64,000 nt of DNA from Jiella avicenniae (GCF_021390325.1 NZ_JAJUWU010000019.1:62001-126000), one strand, 5' to 3'; counted from the stretch's first letter, positions 34,870 through 44,451 are shown. Notes: generated from the sequence alone by a model not told the origin. Program-made: numbers and translations.

Positions 34870-36690
34870 ATGTTCCAGAATTTCGACGGTTCCAGCGATT
34901 TTTCGAAAAGCGCCGAGCGCGTCGCGGCATTGCGCGCGCGCCTGAAAGACGCGGGCGTCGACGGGTTCGTGGTGCCGCGCGCCGACGAGCACCAGGGCGA
35001 ATACATTCCACCCTCCGCCGCGCGGCTCGAATGGCTGACCGGCTTTTCCGGCTCGGCCGGCGTTGCCGTGGTGCTTCGGGATAGGGCGGCGATCCTGGTC
35101 GACGGGCGCTATACGCTGCAGGTGCGCGAGCAGGTCGATCTCGCCGTCATCGAACCGCTCTCGTCGATCGAGACGCCACTGTCGGCCTATCTCGAACGCG
35201 AGGCCGCCGGTCGGCGGATCGCCTACGATCCGTGGCTTCACACCATCGCCGAGGTCGAACGGCTGCGCGGCGTCATGGCGGCGACGGGCGGCGAACTCGT
35301 CGCCCTCGACCACAATCCGATCGACGCGGTCTGGCCGGAGCGTCCGGCGCCGCCGAAGGGCCGGGCCTTCCTGCATGGCGACAATCTCGCCGGCCGCGCG
35401 TCGCGGGACAAGCTCGACGCGATGCGGGCGGAGATCGGCAAGGCGAAGGCGGACTTCACGGTTCTCACCGATCCGTCCTCGATCGCCTGGACCTTCAACA
35501 TCCGCGGCGCGGACGTCGAACACACGCCGCTCGTGCTCGCCTTCGCCATCGTGCCCACGGAGGGAAAGCCGCGCCTCTACGTCGATCCCGACAAGCTGGA
35601 CGAGGGCGTCGCCGGGCATCTTTCGACCCTCGCCGAGATTCGCGAGCCGGGGGCCTTCGAAAGCGATCTCGGCGCCATGGCGAAGGATCGTGCCGCCGCC
35701 CTCGATCCCGGCCTTGCCGCTGCGCGGCTCGCGGAGATCGTCGAGGCGGCCGGCGGCAGGCTGGTCACGCTCGCCGACCCCGCCCGGCTGCCGCGCGCGA
35801 TCAAGAACGAAGGCGAACTCGCCGGCAGCCGGGCGGCTCACCGCCGCGACGGCATCGCCATGGTCCGGTTTCTCGCCTGGCTCGACCGCCAGGCGCCGGG
35901 ATCGACGGACGAGATCACCGCCGCCGAACGGCTCGAGGCCTTCCGGGCCGAGGCCGGCAAGGCCGCCGACATGGCGCTGATGGACATCTCCTTCGACACG
36001 ATCTCCGGTGCCGGGCCGAACGGCGCGATCGTCCACTACCGGGTCAATCGGCAGACCAATCGGACGCTCGGCGCGGGCGAACTCTTCCTGGTCGACTCGG
36101 GCGCCCAGTATCTCGACGGGACGACGGACATCACCCGCACGGTCCCGGTCGGCGAACCGGAGCCGCTGATGCGCACCCGCTTCACCCAGGTGCTGAAGGG
36201 CATGATCGCGATCTCGCTGGCGCGGTTTCCGAAGGGAACCCGCGGCGTCGACATCGACGTCCTCGCCCGCATCGCCCTGTGGAAGGCCGGCTGCGACTAT
36301 GCCCACGGCACAGGCCACGGCGTCGGCGCGTTCCTGGCCGTCCACGAGGGCCCCCAGTCGATCTCGCGGCGCGGCATGGCGGTGTTGCAGCCGGGCATGA
36401 TCGTCTCCAACGAGCCCGGATATTACAAGGAAGGCGCCTTCGGCATTCGCATCGAGAATCTCCTCGTCGTCACCGAGACCGAAGCGATCGACGGCGGCGA
36501 TGTGCCGATGCATGGCTTCGAGACGCTGACCCTGGCGCCGATCGACCGCCGGCTGATCGACCGGACGCTGCTCGGCGAAGACGAGCGCGACTGGCTGAAC
36601 GCCTATCACGCCAGGGTTCGCGAAACCCTGTCCGCCGATCTGCCGGCCGAAGATGCACTGTGGCTGGAGGCGGCGACCCGGCCCGTCTGA
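34870..36690 (+). CDS. pepP: Xaa-Pro aminopeptidase, M24B family
   Basis: A 606-residue three-domain aminopeptidase P. Two creatinase-type N-terminal domains (about 1-300) precede the pita-bread metallopeptidase domain. Metal ligands are visible in LVDSGAQYLDGTTDITRT (the two Asp), GTGHGVGAFLAVHEGP (His) and the later Glu in SNEPGYYKEGAFGIRIEN. It removes N-terminal residues preceding proline from peptides. About 600 residues is the usual size of the eukaryote-like/alphaproteobacterial form, longer than the 440-residue E. coli PepP. Confidence 0.88.
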   Translation: MFQNFDGSSDFSKSAERVAALRARLKDAGVDGFVVPRADEHQGEYIPPSAARLEWLTGFSGSAGVAVVLRDRAAILVDGRYTLQVREQVDLAVIEPLSSIETPLSAYLEREAAGRRIAYDPWLHTIAEVERLRGVMAATGGELVALDHNPIDAVWPERPAPPKGRAFLHGDNLAGRASRDKLDAMRAEIGKAKADFTVLTDPSSIAWTFNIRGADVEHTPLVLAFAIVPTEGKPRLYVDPDKLDEGVAGHLSTLAEIREPGAFESDLGAMAKDRAAALDPGLAAARLAEIVEAAGGRLVTLADPARLPRAIKNEGELAGSRAAHRRDGIAMVRFLAWLDRQAPGSTDEITAAERLEAFRAEAGKAADMALMDISFDTISGAGPNGAIVHYRVNRQTNRTLGAGELFLVDSGAQYLDGTTDITRTVPVGEPEPLMRTRFTQVLKGMIAISLARFPKGTRGVDIDVLARIALWKAGCDYAHGTGHGVGAFLAVHEGPQSISRRGMAVLQPGMIVSNEPGYYKEGAFGIRIENLLVVTETEAIDGGDVPMHGFETLTLAPIDRRLIDRTLLGEDERDWLNAYHARVRETLSADLPAEDALWLEAATRPV

Positions 36691-36824
36691 CGCGAGCCCG
36701 CGCAGGCAAGCCGGCCGGCCCGGGCGGCGCTCCAGCCGTCGCCGCCGTCAAGCCGGTGGCAGGTCGTTCCGTTGCCCCGGTCGGCTCCGGGCTTGCTCCG
36801 TCTCCTGTCGTCAGGGGCAACCCG

Positions 36825-37250
36825 TCAGCGGCAGAGGCGCCGGCGGCCGTGATGGGGCTGATAGGTTCCCGTGCGCGCGTCGAAGGAGCGGTATTTCGCG
36901 TGGCAGTAGCGGTACCACGCCCGCGTGTGGGGCCGGGGGGCGAAGCGAACCCGGTGAGGGTGGACCCGGTAGAGCGGCCGGGGGCCGTAATCGTAATACG
37001 GGTCATAATACGGCGGTTCGGCGACGGAAAGTCCGAGGCCGAGCCCGATGATGCCGCCGATCAGTGCCGCCGCCCCGGCGTCGAAGCCGCGATGATGATG
37101 GCGATGGCGCCAATGCCCGGCCTCGGCCGGGGTCGCGCCGATCATCGGCGTCCCGACTGGAAGCGTCACCGGCGCGACGGTAAGGGCGACGGCTGTCGCG
37201 AGCACCATTGCCGAAAGCCTCGACAAGAAGTGCTTCGGGGCGAATGCCAT
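36825..37250 (-). CDS. BA14K-family exported protein
   Basis: A 141-residue protein. After a signal peptide (FLSRLSAMVLATAVALTVAP, cleavage near AEA) comes a His-rich stretch, a glycine-zipper-like segment GAAALIGGIIGLGLGL, a Tyr/Pro-rich segment, and a C-terminal BA14K signature WYRYCHAKYRSFDARTGTY with a final RRRLCR. BA14K proteins are Brucella immunoreactive exported proteins with lectin-like activity reported. GGGAG precedes ATG 37250. It is probably monocistronic; the longer frame upstream is not used. Confidence 0.78.
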   Translation of the reverse strand: MAFAPKHFLSRLSAMVLATAVALTVAPVTLPVGTPMIGATPAEAGHWRHRHHHRGFDAGAAALIGGIIGLGLGLSVAEPPYYDPYYDYGPRPLYRVHPHRVRFAPRPHTRAWYRYCHAKYRSFDARTGTYQPHHGRRRLCR

Positions 37251-37522
37251 GGCGATTTTCTCCCGGTTGTTCGAGACCGGCCGCACGGTGTGCGGCGCCC
37301 GGCGATGCGGATGTCTTGCTCCCCGCGCGTGCCGGTCGCCGTTTCCAGGGCCGAAATCTCTCGAATTTTGACTGAAACGAACCTGCCGGTGCATCATGAC
37401 CCATCAGATCGCCATGCGCAACCTGAGGTAGATCATTTGGCAGCTTTGCATCTCGCTCCCTTCGCCCGCGCCGCCGAGGCGCCGCGCGCCCGGTCTGGCC
37501 GGGTCCGGCGTGACGGTCGTCG

Positions 37523-38161
37523 ATGATCCCGCATCTCGTCTACTTCGCCGATCCGATGTGCTCGTGGTGCTGGGGCTTTGCGCCGGTGATCGACGCGATC
37601 GCGGCGCGCCATCCCGATCTGCCGGTCCGCCTCGTGCTCGGCGGGCTGCGCCCCTTCACCGAGACGCCGATGGACGAGCAGGCGAAGGCGAAGACGCAGG
37701 AGCATTGGCGGCATGTCGAGGCGGCGAGCGGCCAGCCCTTCGACTACGGCTTCTTCGACCGCGAAGGCTTCGTCTACGACACCGAACCGGCGGCCCGCGC
37801 GGTCGTCGCCGCGCGGCGGCTGGATGCCGGCCACGCCTTTCCGCTGAACCGACGCATCGCCGAAGCCTTCTATGCCGGGAACCGGGACGTCACCGATCCG
37901 GACGTCCTGATCGCGCTCGCCGCCGACGAGGGGCTCGAAGCCGAGGCTTTCGCCGAGGTCCTGCACGACGATGCGACGCGAGAAGAGACCCTGGCGGATT
38001 TCGCGGTCACCCAGGCCTCCGGCGTCACCGGATTTCCGACGCTGGTCGCCGGTCCCGCCGGAAAGGACGATGCCGGCTACCTCGCCATCGCCGTCGGGTT
38101 TCGCCCGGCCGCGGCCGTGCTCGATTCGGTCGGGCAATTCCTCCGCCGCAGTGGTTCATGA
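37523..38161 (+). CDS. DsbA-family protein, FrnE-like
   Basis: A 212-residue thioredoxin-fold protein with the active-site CxxC in YFADPMCSWCWGF (Cys12 and Cys15) and the cis-Pro region GVTGFPTLV. The helical insertion between them is that of the DsbA/FrnE group. There is no signal peptide, so it is cytoplasmic, as in FrnE, which acts in oxidative stress. No other redox gene is adjacent. The natural substrate is unknown. Confidence 0.82.
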   Translation: MIPHLVYFADPMCSWCWGFAPVIDAIAARHPDLPVRLVLGGLRPFTETPMDEQAKAKTQEHWRHVEAASGQPFDYGFFDREGFVYDTEPAARAVVAARRLDAGHAFPLNRRIAEAFYAGNRDVTDPDVLIALAADEGLEAEAFAEVLHDDATREETLADFAVTQASGVTGFPTLVAGPAGKDDAGYLAIAVGFRPAAAVLDSVGQFLRRSGS

Positions 38162-38764
38162 AGCCGGTCGATGCAATTACAAACTATGCCATGCGGCGAA
38201 ATCGACCCTCGACATGCTCGATGAACTATGCTGTCCTTACGTCAGGGCGGCTGGATGTCTGCCGCCCCCCTCCAGTCGTCGCGTCTTCTCGCGCCCCCGT
38301 CCGGCCTTGGCCGTCGAGGGCGGTGTGACCGATATCGGCCGGGCGAAAGGTCGGTTCCGGCATGTCGCGCTCGGGTCGGCGGCTTCCTGTTCGGCTCGTC
38401 GGCCCGGTGACACGACCGGGCGCGCGTCTTCAGATCCGGCGTTGGGTCAGCGGCCATTGCGGAACCCATCGTCATCGTCCGCCGGCTCCTCGGACCACCG
38501 GCGTGCCGAAGGGCTTGGCCGGCAGGTGGGGCGCCTGCCGGCCAAGCCTCCGACCGGTTGCCCGAAGAGCAAGCGCGGGGAAGCGGACTCGACGGGGCGG
38601 CCGATCCCTACCGTCCGGCACCGGTCGGGGAGCGATCGCGGTTCTGACGCGCTCCAATGCGTCCACTCATTCCCGTCGATCGAGCGGTCGAACATCTCCG
38701 GCCGATCGTTCCCGGCGTGCGGAACCTCGAGGCCGCCCGTCACGGTCGCCGCACGAAGGGATCG
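38162..38764. other. 603-base region without a convincing gene
   Basis: Several frames of 60-290 codons run through this stretch on both strands, but all are arginine/proline/serine-rich. None has a ribosome site or a recognisable product, and they overlap one another. No tRNA, terminator or clear repeat was found. It may be decayed coding sequence or spacer DNA. Confidence 0.4.
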
Positions 38765-39670
38765 TCAGCCGCCGGCACCGTCCGCGATCCGCAGCGGCCG
38801 GCCGAAGCGGCCGGCGAGATCCATGATGAACTGATGGGCGACACGGCCCGAGCGGCTGCCGCGCGTGGTCGCCCATTCCAGCGCCTCGCGGCGAAGCTCC
38901 CCGTCCGCGACCATGTCCTTCAGGCCGTAGGCTTCGACATAGCCCTCTATCATCGCGAGGAATTGATCCTGGCTGCAGTTGTGAAAGCCGAGCCATAGTC
39001 CGAAGCGGTCCGAGAGAGACACCTTTTCCTCGACCGCTTCGCTGGGATTGATCGCCGTCGAGCGCTCGTTCTCGATCATGTCCCGCGGCAGCAGGTGGCG
39101 CCTGTTCGACGTCGCGTAGAACAGGACGTTCTCCGGGCGCCCCTCGACGCCGCCTTCGAGCGCCGCCTTCAGCGACTTGTAGGCCGTATCGTCGTGATCG
39201 AAGGAAAGATCGTCGCAAAACAGCAAAATCGGGTAGGGCGCCTCCACCAGGAGATGCATGAGGTCCGGCAGATGGGCGATGTCCTCGCGCGGTATCTCGA
39301 CGAGCTTCAGCGCCGCACGCCCGGTCTGCCCGATCTCGGCGTTCACCGCCGCATGGACGGCCTTGACCAGCGACGACTTCCCCATGCCGCGCGCGCCCCA
39401 CAGGAGCGCGTTGTTGGCGGGAAGGCCGTTGGCGAAGCGCGCGGTGTTGTCGAACAGCGTGTCGCGCGAGCGATCGATCCCCTTGAGAAGCACGATCGGC
39501 ACGCGGTTGACCCGGGGCACCGGTTTCAGACCCGTCTGCGGTTCGAAGACGAAACAGTCGGCCGCGGCGAAGTCCGGCTCGGGCATCAGGCGGGGGGCCA
39601 GTCGGCCGAGCGCCGCCGCGACGGCCTCAAGGCTCGCGGCAATGCGGGCAAGTTCGCTCTCGTTGGTCAT
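38765..39670 (-). CDS. DUF815-family P-loop ATPase
   Basis: A 301-residue AAA+-like protein. After a helical N-terminal region comes PNNALLWGARGMGKSSLVKA (Walker A GARGMGKS, about residue 100) and FCDDLSFDHDD (Walker B). Then come NVLFYATSNRRHLLP (sensor 1) and a lid ending HQFIMDLAGRFGRP. DUF815 ATPases are widespread, with unknown function. Start 39670 (MTNESELARIA) fits the family N-terminus. It stands alone, divergent from the yajC-secDF operon. Confidence 0.82.
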   Translation of the reverse strand: MTNESELARIAASLEAVAAALGRLAPRLMPEPDFAAADCFVFEPQTGLKPVPRVNRVPIVLLKGIDRSRDTLFDNTARFANGLPANNALLWGARGMGKSSLVKAVHAAVNAEIGQTGRAALKLVEIPREDIAHLPDLMHLLVEAPYPILLFCDDLSFDHDDTAYKSLKAALEGGVEGRPENVLFYATSNRRHLLPRDMIENERSTAINPSEAVEEKVSLSDRFGLWLGFHNCSQDQFLAMIEGYVEAYGLKDMVADGELRREALEWATTRGSRSGRVAHQFIMDLAGRFGRPLRIADGAGG

Positions 39671-39804
39671 CACTCGTTCCGTCTCTTCGGGATATGGCGG
39701 GAAAAGTTGTCGGTGCCCTCGACCAGCCGGCCGGCAACGGGCGAGGGGGCGATGGGGCGATACTGATAGGCGCTCGGGCATCGCGCCGCAAATGCCGCGC
39801 CTTG

Positions 39805-39832
39805 TTGCAATGAGGGGGGGCGTTCGTATATT
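39805..39832 (+). promoter_or_regulatory. sigma-70-type promoter of yajC
   Basis: TTGCAA at 39805-39810 and TATATT at 39827-39832 are separated by 16 bases. Both hexamers are close to consensus, and the site lies about 100 bases upstream of yajC in the divergent intergenic region. Confidence 0.5.
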
Positions 39833-39934
39833 GCGGCCACGTCCGGCGGGCCTGTCGAAAGGCCATCGGGCGCCTTCCGATGGCCGTGTCCTGCCATTGC
39901 GCCCTTTGCCGAAGAACTCTTTCTAGCGAGGTTG

Positions 39935-40282
39935 ATGATGTTCGTGTCCGAGGCTTTCGCCCAGACCCCCGGTGGTATTGCCGGCGGCGGAAGCGAATTG
40001 TTGATCAGCATTCTTCCGTTCATCGCGGTCTTCGCGATCATGTATTTTCTCATAATCCGCCCGCAGCGGACCCAGATGAAGAAGCGCGAGGAGATGCTGA
40101 AGAACATCCGGCGCGGCGATACCGTCGTCACGGGCGGCGGCATCGTCGGCAAGGTGACGAAAGTCCTCGACAACGGCGAATTGGAGGTCCAGATCTCCGA
40201 ACAGGTTCGTATTCGCGTGGTGCAAGGCACGGTGAGCGACGTCCGCGTCAAGGGCGAGCCGACGGCGGCGAACAACAAATAG
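39935..40282 (+). CDS. yajC: Sec translocase accessory subunit YajC
   Basis: A 115-residue protein. A short N-terminal segment (SEAFAQTPGG) precedes one transmembrane helix (LLISILPFIAVFAIMYFLIIRPQ) and a cytoplasmic beta-rich domain starting QMKKREEMLKNIRRGDTVVTGGGIVG. YajC associates with SecDF and the insertase in the inner membrane. ATG codons at 39935 and 39938 are both possible; spacing from GCGAGG slightly favours the second. secDF follows at 40408, the conserved order in Hyphomicrobiales. Confidence 0.9.
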   Translation: MMFVSEAFAQTPGGIAGGGSELLISILPFIAVFAIMYFLIIRPQRTQMKKREEMLKNIRRGDTVVTGGGIVGKVTKVLDNGELEVQISEQVRIRVVQGTVSDVRVKGEPTAANNK

Positions 40283-40407
40283 TCAATTGCTTGAATGAAC
40301 GTCACTTCGTGGCGTAATCTTGCCGGGTCCGCCTCATCGCGGCACTCGGCACATATGCTGAAATCGGACCCGGGCACGGCGCGAGGTCCGCCACTTCCGA
40401 GACCGCC

Positions 40408-43005
40408 ATGCTGTATTTTTCGCGCTGGAAGACGATTCTCATCTGGCTGACGGTCCTCGTCGGGCTGGTCTACGCCGCACCGAACGTGCTTCCGCGCAAC
40501 GTCACCGATTCCATGCCCGGCTTCTGGCCGAAGGACTCGGTGACCCTCGGTCTCGACCTTCAGGGCGGATCCTACATTCTCCTGCAGATCGATCGGGAAT
40601 CCCTGATCCAGGAGCGGCAGCAGGCCGTGCAGGACGAGGTGCGCCAGCTGCTGCGCAACGAGCGGATCGGCTATTCGGCGATCTCCGCCAACGACCGGAC
40701 GGTGACCGTCCGGCTGCGCGATCCCGCCCAGGCCGATGCCGCGCGCGAGGCGCTGAGCCCGCTGACCCAGTCGATCTCGAGCGGCCTGATCTCGGGCGGT
40801 TCGGTGGCCGAAGTCGCTCTCGCCGAGCCGCAACCGGGCGTCCTCACCGCGTCGCTGACCGACGAAGGCGTTCAGTACCGGGTGTCGACCGCCGTGACCC
40901 AGTCGATCGAGGTGGTCCGCCGGCGCGTCGACGAACTCGGCACCACCGAACCGGTGATCCAGCGCCAGGGCGACGACCGGATCATGGTGCAGGTTCCCGG
41001 TCTCGGCGATCCGCAGCGGCTGAAGGAACTGCTCAACCAGACGGCCAAGCTGACCTTCCAGCTCGTCGATCAGAGCGAAAATGCCGAGCAGGTCGCCAGG
41101 GGCGGTCGCGTGCCGCCGGGCTCGCAGCTGCTCTACACCACCGATGCCACGCCGCAGCCGATCCTCGTTCGCAACCAGGTCATGGTCTCGGGCGAAAATC
41201 TCACCGACGCCCAGGCCGGATTCGATCCCCAGACCAACGAGCCGGTGGTCAACATCCGCTTCGATTCCCAGGGCGCCCAGCGCTTCGGCCGCGTGACCCA
41301 GGCGAATGTCGGCAAACCCTTCGCCATCGTTCTCGACGACAAGGTCCTGTCCGCTCCGGTGATCCGCACCGCCATTCTCGGCGGCCAGGCACAGATCTCC
41401 GGCTCCTTCACCGTCCAGAGCGCCAACGACCTCGCCGTCCTGCTCAGGGCCGGCGCCCTGCCGGCGACCCTCGACATCATCGAGGAGCGGACCGTCGGAC
41501 CGGGCCTCGGCGCCGACTCGATCGCCGCCGGCGAGATCGCCGGCATCATCGGCGCGATCGCCGTCGTCGTGTTCATGCTGGCGGCCTACGGCTTCCTCGG
41601 CATCATTGCCAACATCGCGCTTGCCGTGAACGTCATTCTTCTGTTCGCGATCCTCACCGTGATCGGCGCCACGCTGACGCTGCCCGGCATCGCCGGCATC
41701 GTGCTGACCCTCGGCATGGCGGTCGATTCCAACGTCCTCATCTACGAGCGCATCCGCGACGAGCGACGACAGGGCCGGTCCTTGGTGCAGGCGATCGATT
41801 CCGGTTTCACCAAGGCGTTGGCGACGATCCTCGACGCCAACATCACCACGCTGATCGCCGCCGTCGTCCTGTTCTTCCTCGGCTCCGGCCCCGTCCGCGG
41901 CTTTGCCGTGACGCTGGCGATCGGCATCGTCACGACGATCTTCACCGCCTTCACGCTGACCCGCTGGCTGGTCGCCGCATGGGTCCGCAGCCGCCGCCCG
42001 CGCGAACTGCCGAAGGGCTGGCTCCGTCTCGTGCCGGACGTCACCCGCATCCCCTTCATGAAGGTGCGGCTCAAGATCTTCGCCCTGTCGATGGCGCTCT
42101 GCGCCGCCTCGATCGTCTCCTTGTTCGCCATCGGTCCGAATTTCGGCATCGACTTCACCGGCGGTACGCTGATCGAGGTTCAGGCGAAGCAGGGCGAGGC
42201 CGACATCGGCGACATTCGCGAGCGGCTGTCCGCCGCCGGGATCGCCGATCCGCAGGTTCAGGAATTTGGAACCAACCGCGAGGCGCTGATCCGCATCGGC
42301 TCGGCGGGTGAGGTGTCCGATGCCTCCCAGCAGGCGCTGGTCGACACCGCCAGCCAGGCCGTCGCCGCCGATTACGACGTGCGGCGGACGGAGGTCGTCG
42401 GCCCGACCGTTTCGGGCGAACTCGCCTGGGCGGCGATCCTCGGCGTCTTCGCCTCGCTGGTCGCGATCATGGTCTATGTCTGGCTGCGCTTCGAATGGCA
42501 GTTCGCCATGGGGGCGATCATCGCGACGGTCAACGACGTCATCCTGACGCTCGGCTTCATCACGGTCACGCAGCTCGACGTCAGTCTGTCGACCGTCGCG
42601 GCGATCCTGACCATCGTCGGCTACTCGCTGAACGATACGGTCGTCATTTACGATCGCGTGCGCGAAAATCTCCGGCGCTACAAGAAGATGCCGCTCGGGC
42701 AGCTGCTCGATCTCTCCGACAACGAAATGCTGTCGCGGACGACCATGACATCGGCGACGACGCTGCTGGCGCTGGCCGCCCTGTTCGTCTTCGGCGGAGA
42801 GGTGATTCGCTCCTTCGTCGCATCGATGCTGTTCGGCGTCGCCATCGGCACCTTCTCGTCGATCTTCGTCGCCGCGCCGATCCTGATCTTCTTCAAGCTG
42901 CGGCCGACCGATGCGGCGGAGGCGGCCAGAGCCGCCGAGGAGAGGGAGAAGGCCGAGGCGGAGGACCCGACCGAGCGCGTCACGGTCAATCCGGGCCGAG
43001 CCTGA
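40408..43005 (+). CDS. secDF: fused protein-export membrane protein SecDF
   Basis: An 865-residue fusion of SecD (about 1-540) and SecF (about 560-865), which are separate genes in E. coli. SecD part: SVTLGLDLQGGSYILLQ, the P1 periplasmic domain, then GMAVDSNVLIYERIRDE in TM4. SecF part: GPNFGIDFTGGTLIEVQ and GYSLNDTVVIYDRVREN. The paired Asp residues in the two TM4 segments (DSNV and NDTV) are the proton-coupled sites. The protein uses the proton gradient to pull secreted proteins through the translocon. Fusion of secD and secF is common in Hyphomicrobiales. Confidence 0.93.
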   Translation: MLYFSRWKTILIWLTVLVGLVYAAPNVLPRNVTDSMPGFWPKDSVTLGLDLQGGSYILLQIDRESLIQERQQAVQDEVRQLLRNERIGYSAISANDRTVTVRLRDPAQADAAREALSPLTQSISSGLISGGSVAEVALAEPQPGVLTASLTDEGVQYRVSTAVTQSIEVVRRRVDELGTTEPVIQRQGDDRIMVQVPGLGDPQRLKELLNQTAKLTFQLVDQSENAEQVARGGRVPPGSQLLYTTDATPQPILVRNQVMVSGENLTDAQAGFDPQTNEPVVNIRFDSQGAQRFGRVTQANVGKPFAIVLDDKVLSAPVIRTAILGGQAQISGSFTVQSANDLAVLLRAGALPATLDIIEERTVGPGLGADSIAAGEIAGIIGAIAVVVFMLAAYGFLGIIANIALAVNVILLFAILTVIGATLTLPGIAGIVLTLGMAVDSNVLIYERIRDERRQGRSLVQAIDSGFTKALATILDANITTLIAAVVLFFLGSGPVRGFAVTLAIGIVTTIFTAFTLTRWLVAAWVRSRRPRELPKGWLRLVPDVTRIPFMKVRLKIFALSMALCAASIVSLFAIGPNFGIDFTGGTLIEVQAKQGEADIGDIRERLSAAGIADPQVQEFGTNREALIRIGSAGEVSDASQQALVDTASQAVAADYDVRRTEVVGPTVSGELAWAAILGVFASLVAIMVYVWLRFEWQFAMGAIIATVNDVILTLGFITVTQLDVSLSTVAAILTIVGYSLNDTVVIYDRVRENLRRYKKMPLGQLLDLSDNEMLSRTTMTSATTLLALAALFVFGGEVIRSFVASMLFGVAIGTFSSIFVAAPILIFFKLRPTDAAEAARAAEEREKAEAEDPTERVTVNPGRA

Positions 43006-43008
43006 CCG

Positions 43009-43392
43009 ATGCCGAAGGGAATCGAGATCCGCGAGGCTCATTTTCCGGGCCGGGCGCCGATCGAAGCCTACGGCAACGGCGGCTTCCGCTTTGCCGCCAT
43101 GTCGCATCGCGGCTCGATCCTCTGCCTGCCGTCCGGGATCTACGGCTGGACTGGGACCGAAGGCGAGCCGTTCACCGGCGAGAGGCTCGACCTCGTCTTC
43201 AAGGAGGAGATCAAGTTCCTCCTCTTCGGAACCGGCAGGGATATCCGGCGCCTGCCGCCGGGGCTCGCCGAGCGGCTGAAGCGGGCGGGAATTTCCTGCG
43301 ATCCGATGTCGACCGGGGCAGCGGTGCGGACCTTCAACATCATGCTGTCGGAAGGCCGGCCGGTCGGCGCCGCCCTCGTCGCCGTCGACTGA
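43009..43392 (+). CDS. Mth938-domain protein, NDUFAF3-like
   Basis: A 127-residue Mth938/DUF498 fold protein: IEIREAHFPGRAPIEAYGNGGFRF, then SILCLPSGIYGW, FLLFGTGRDIRRLPP and a C-terminal MSTGAAVRTFNIMLSEGRPVGAALV. The mitochondrial homologue NDUFAF3 is an assembly factor for respiratory complex I. It starts 3 bases after the secDF stop and is followed by an NDUFAF6-like gene, so a role in membrane assembly of NADH dehydrogenase is reasonable by family and context, though not shown here. Confidence 0.85.
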   Translation: MPKGIEIREAHFPGRAPIEAYGNGGFRFAAMSHRGSILCLPSGIYGWTGTEGEPFTGERLDLVFKEEIKFLLFGTGRDIRRLPPGLAERLKRAGISCDPMSTGAAVRTFNIMLSEGRPVGAALVAVD

Positions 43393-43393
43393 C

Positions 43394-43420
43394 GGTCCCG
43401 CTCGGCCTGCGGGGCCTTTT
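43394..43420 (+). terminator. rho-independent terminator after the Mth938-domain gene
   Basis: GGTCCCGC (43394-43401) pairs with GCGGGGCC (43409-43416) around a 7-base loop and is followed by TTTT. It begins 2 bases after the stop codon. It probably ends much of the yajC-secDF-Mth938 transcript. Confidence 0.65.
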
Positions 43421-43516
43421 CCGTGGCAGATCGAGGCGTCGTGCGATCTGGGTAGCCGTCTGTGGCCGGGCGTCTCCTGTCGCCGGCCGAGATCAATGTG
43501 TCCGCGAGGAGCTCAA

Positions 43517-44371
43517 ATGGCTCGCATCGAGAGCGACCCCTGCCGTGACCTCGTCGAAGAGGGCGATCGCGACCGTGCGCTCTCCCTGGCCTTCGCGCCC
43601 GAGGATTGTCGGGCCGATCTCGCCGCGCTCTACGCCTTCAACGTCGAGGTCGCGCGGGTCCGCGACCAGATCAGCCAGCCGCTGCCGGGCGAGATCCGGC
43701 TGCAATGGTGGCGGGACGTGATTGCGGGCGGCGCCACCGAAGACGCCGCGGCGGGCGGCGGCGAAGCGGGTCACCCCGTCGCGAGCCGGCTCGTCGACGC
43801 GATCGCCCGGCACCAGTTGCCCGTCGCGGCCTTCGATCGGATGCTGGAGGCGCGGATCTTCGACCTCTACGACGATCCGATGCCGTCTCGGGAAAACTTC
43901 GAAGCCTATGCCGGCGAGACGGCTTCGACGCTGATCATGCTGGCCGCCACCATTCTTTCGCCGCGGGACGCGGACGCCATCGCCGACGCCGCCGGCCATG
44001 CCGGTGTCGCCCAGACGGCGGCGGGCGTGCTGCGGCTGTTGCCGATTCACCGGGCGCGGCGCCAGGTCTTTCTTCCCGCCGACATTCTGGCTGCGGCCGG
44101 ATGCTCGACCGAGGAACTGATCGCCGGCGAAAGCGAGGCGGCGGCGCGGGCGGTCGCGGCCATGGTCGCTTTCGGCCGGGAACATGTGGAGAAGGCGCGC
44201 CGACACTTTGCCGACATTCCGAAGCCTGTGCGCGCGGCCTTTCTGCCGGCGCTTCTCGCCACGCCATATTTGAACCGTATCGAACGCTCAGGAGCGGAGG
44301 TGTTGCGACATCCGCCGGACGTCTCGGCTCCCCGCAAGGCATTTCACTATTGGCGGTCGATGCGCAGGTGA
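43517..44371 (+). CDS. squalene/phytoene-synthase-like protein, NDUFAF6-like
   Basis: A 284-residue all-helical protein of the squalene/phytoene synthase superfamily. The two aspartate-rich motifs of active enzymes are degraded. Where DxxxD should lie the sequence reads ALYAFNVEVARVRDQ, and where the second should lie it reads GVLRLLPIHRARRQVFLPAD. It is therefore more likely a non-catalytic relative like mitochondrial NDUFAF6, a complex I assembly factor, than a carotenoid or hopanoid enzyme. GAGGAG 5 bases before ATG 43517 favours this start over 43496. No carotenoid genes are near. Confidence 0.8.
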   Translation: MARIESDPCRDLVEEGDRDRALSLAFAPEDCRADLAALYAFNVEVARVRDQISQPLPGEIRLQWWRDVIAGGATEDAAAGGGEAGHPVASRLVDAIARHQLPVAAFDRMLEARIFDLYDDPMPSRENFEAYAGETASTLIMLAATILSPRDADAIADAAGHAGVAQTAAGVLRLLPIHRARRQVFLPADILAAAGCSTEELIAGESEAAARAVAAMVAFGREHVEKARRHFADIPKPVRAAFLPALLATPYLNRIERSGAEVLRHPPDVSAPRKAFHYWRSMRR

Positions 44372-44451
44372 GACCGCGTGCAGGCGGGCTTCCGTCGGCG
44401 TGAGGCGCCGCTGTGCCTGCCTTCGGACCGACTTCTCGCAGGGACGGGCGA

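Noticed and set aside
38162-38764. Possible gene in the gap after the FrnE-like gene
   Set aside because: All frames are overlapping, arginine/proline-rich and lack ribosome sites. No homology is recognisable.
39670-43107. 1145-codon open frame on the minus strand opposite secDF
   Set aside because: Composition is the mirror of the GC-rich secDF coding frame (His/Arg/Asp/Gly-rich) and has no motif. The plus strand encodes an unmistakable SecDF.
43496-44371. Carotenoid or hopanoid biosynthesis gene (active phytoene synthase)
   Set aside because: Both aspartate-rich motifs are missing, and neighbours are Sec and Mth938 genes, not isoprenoid genes.
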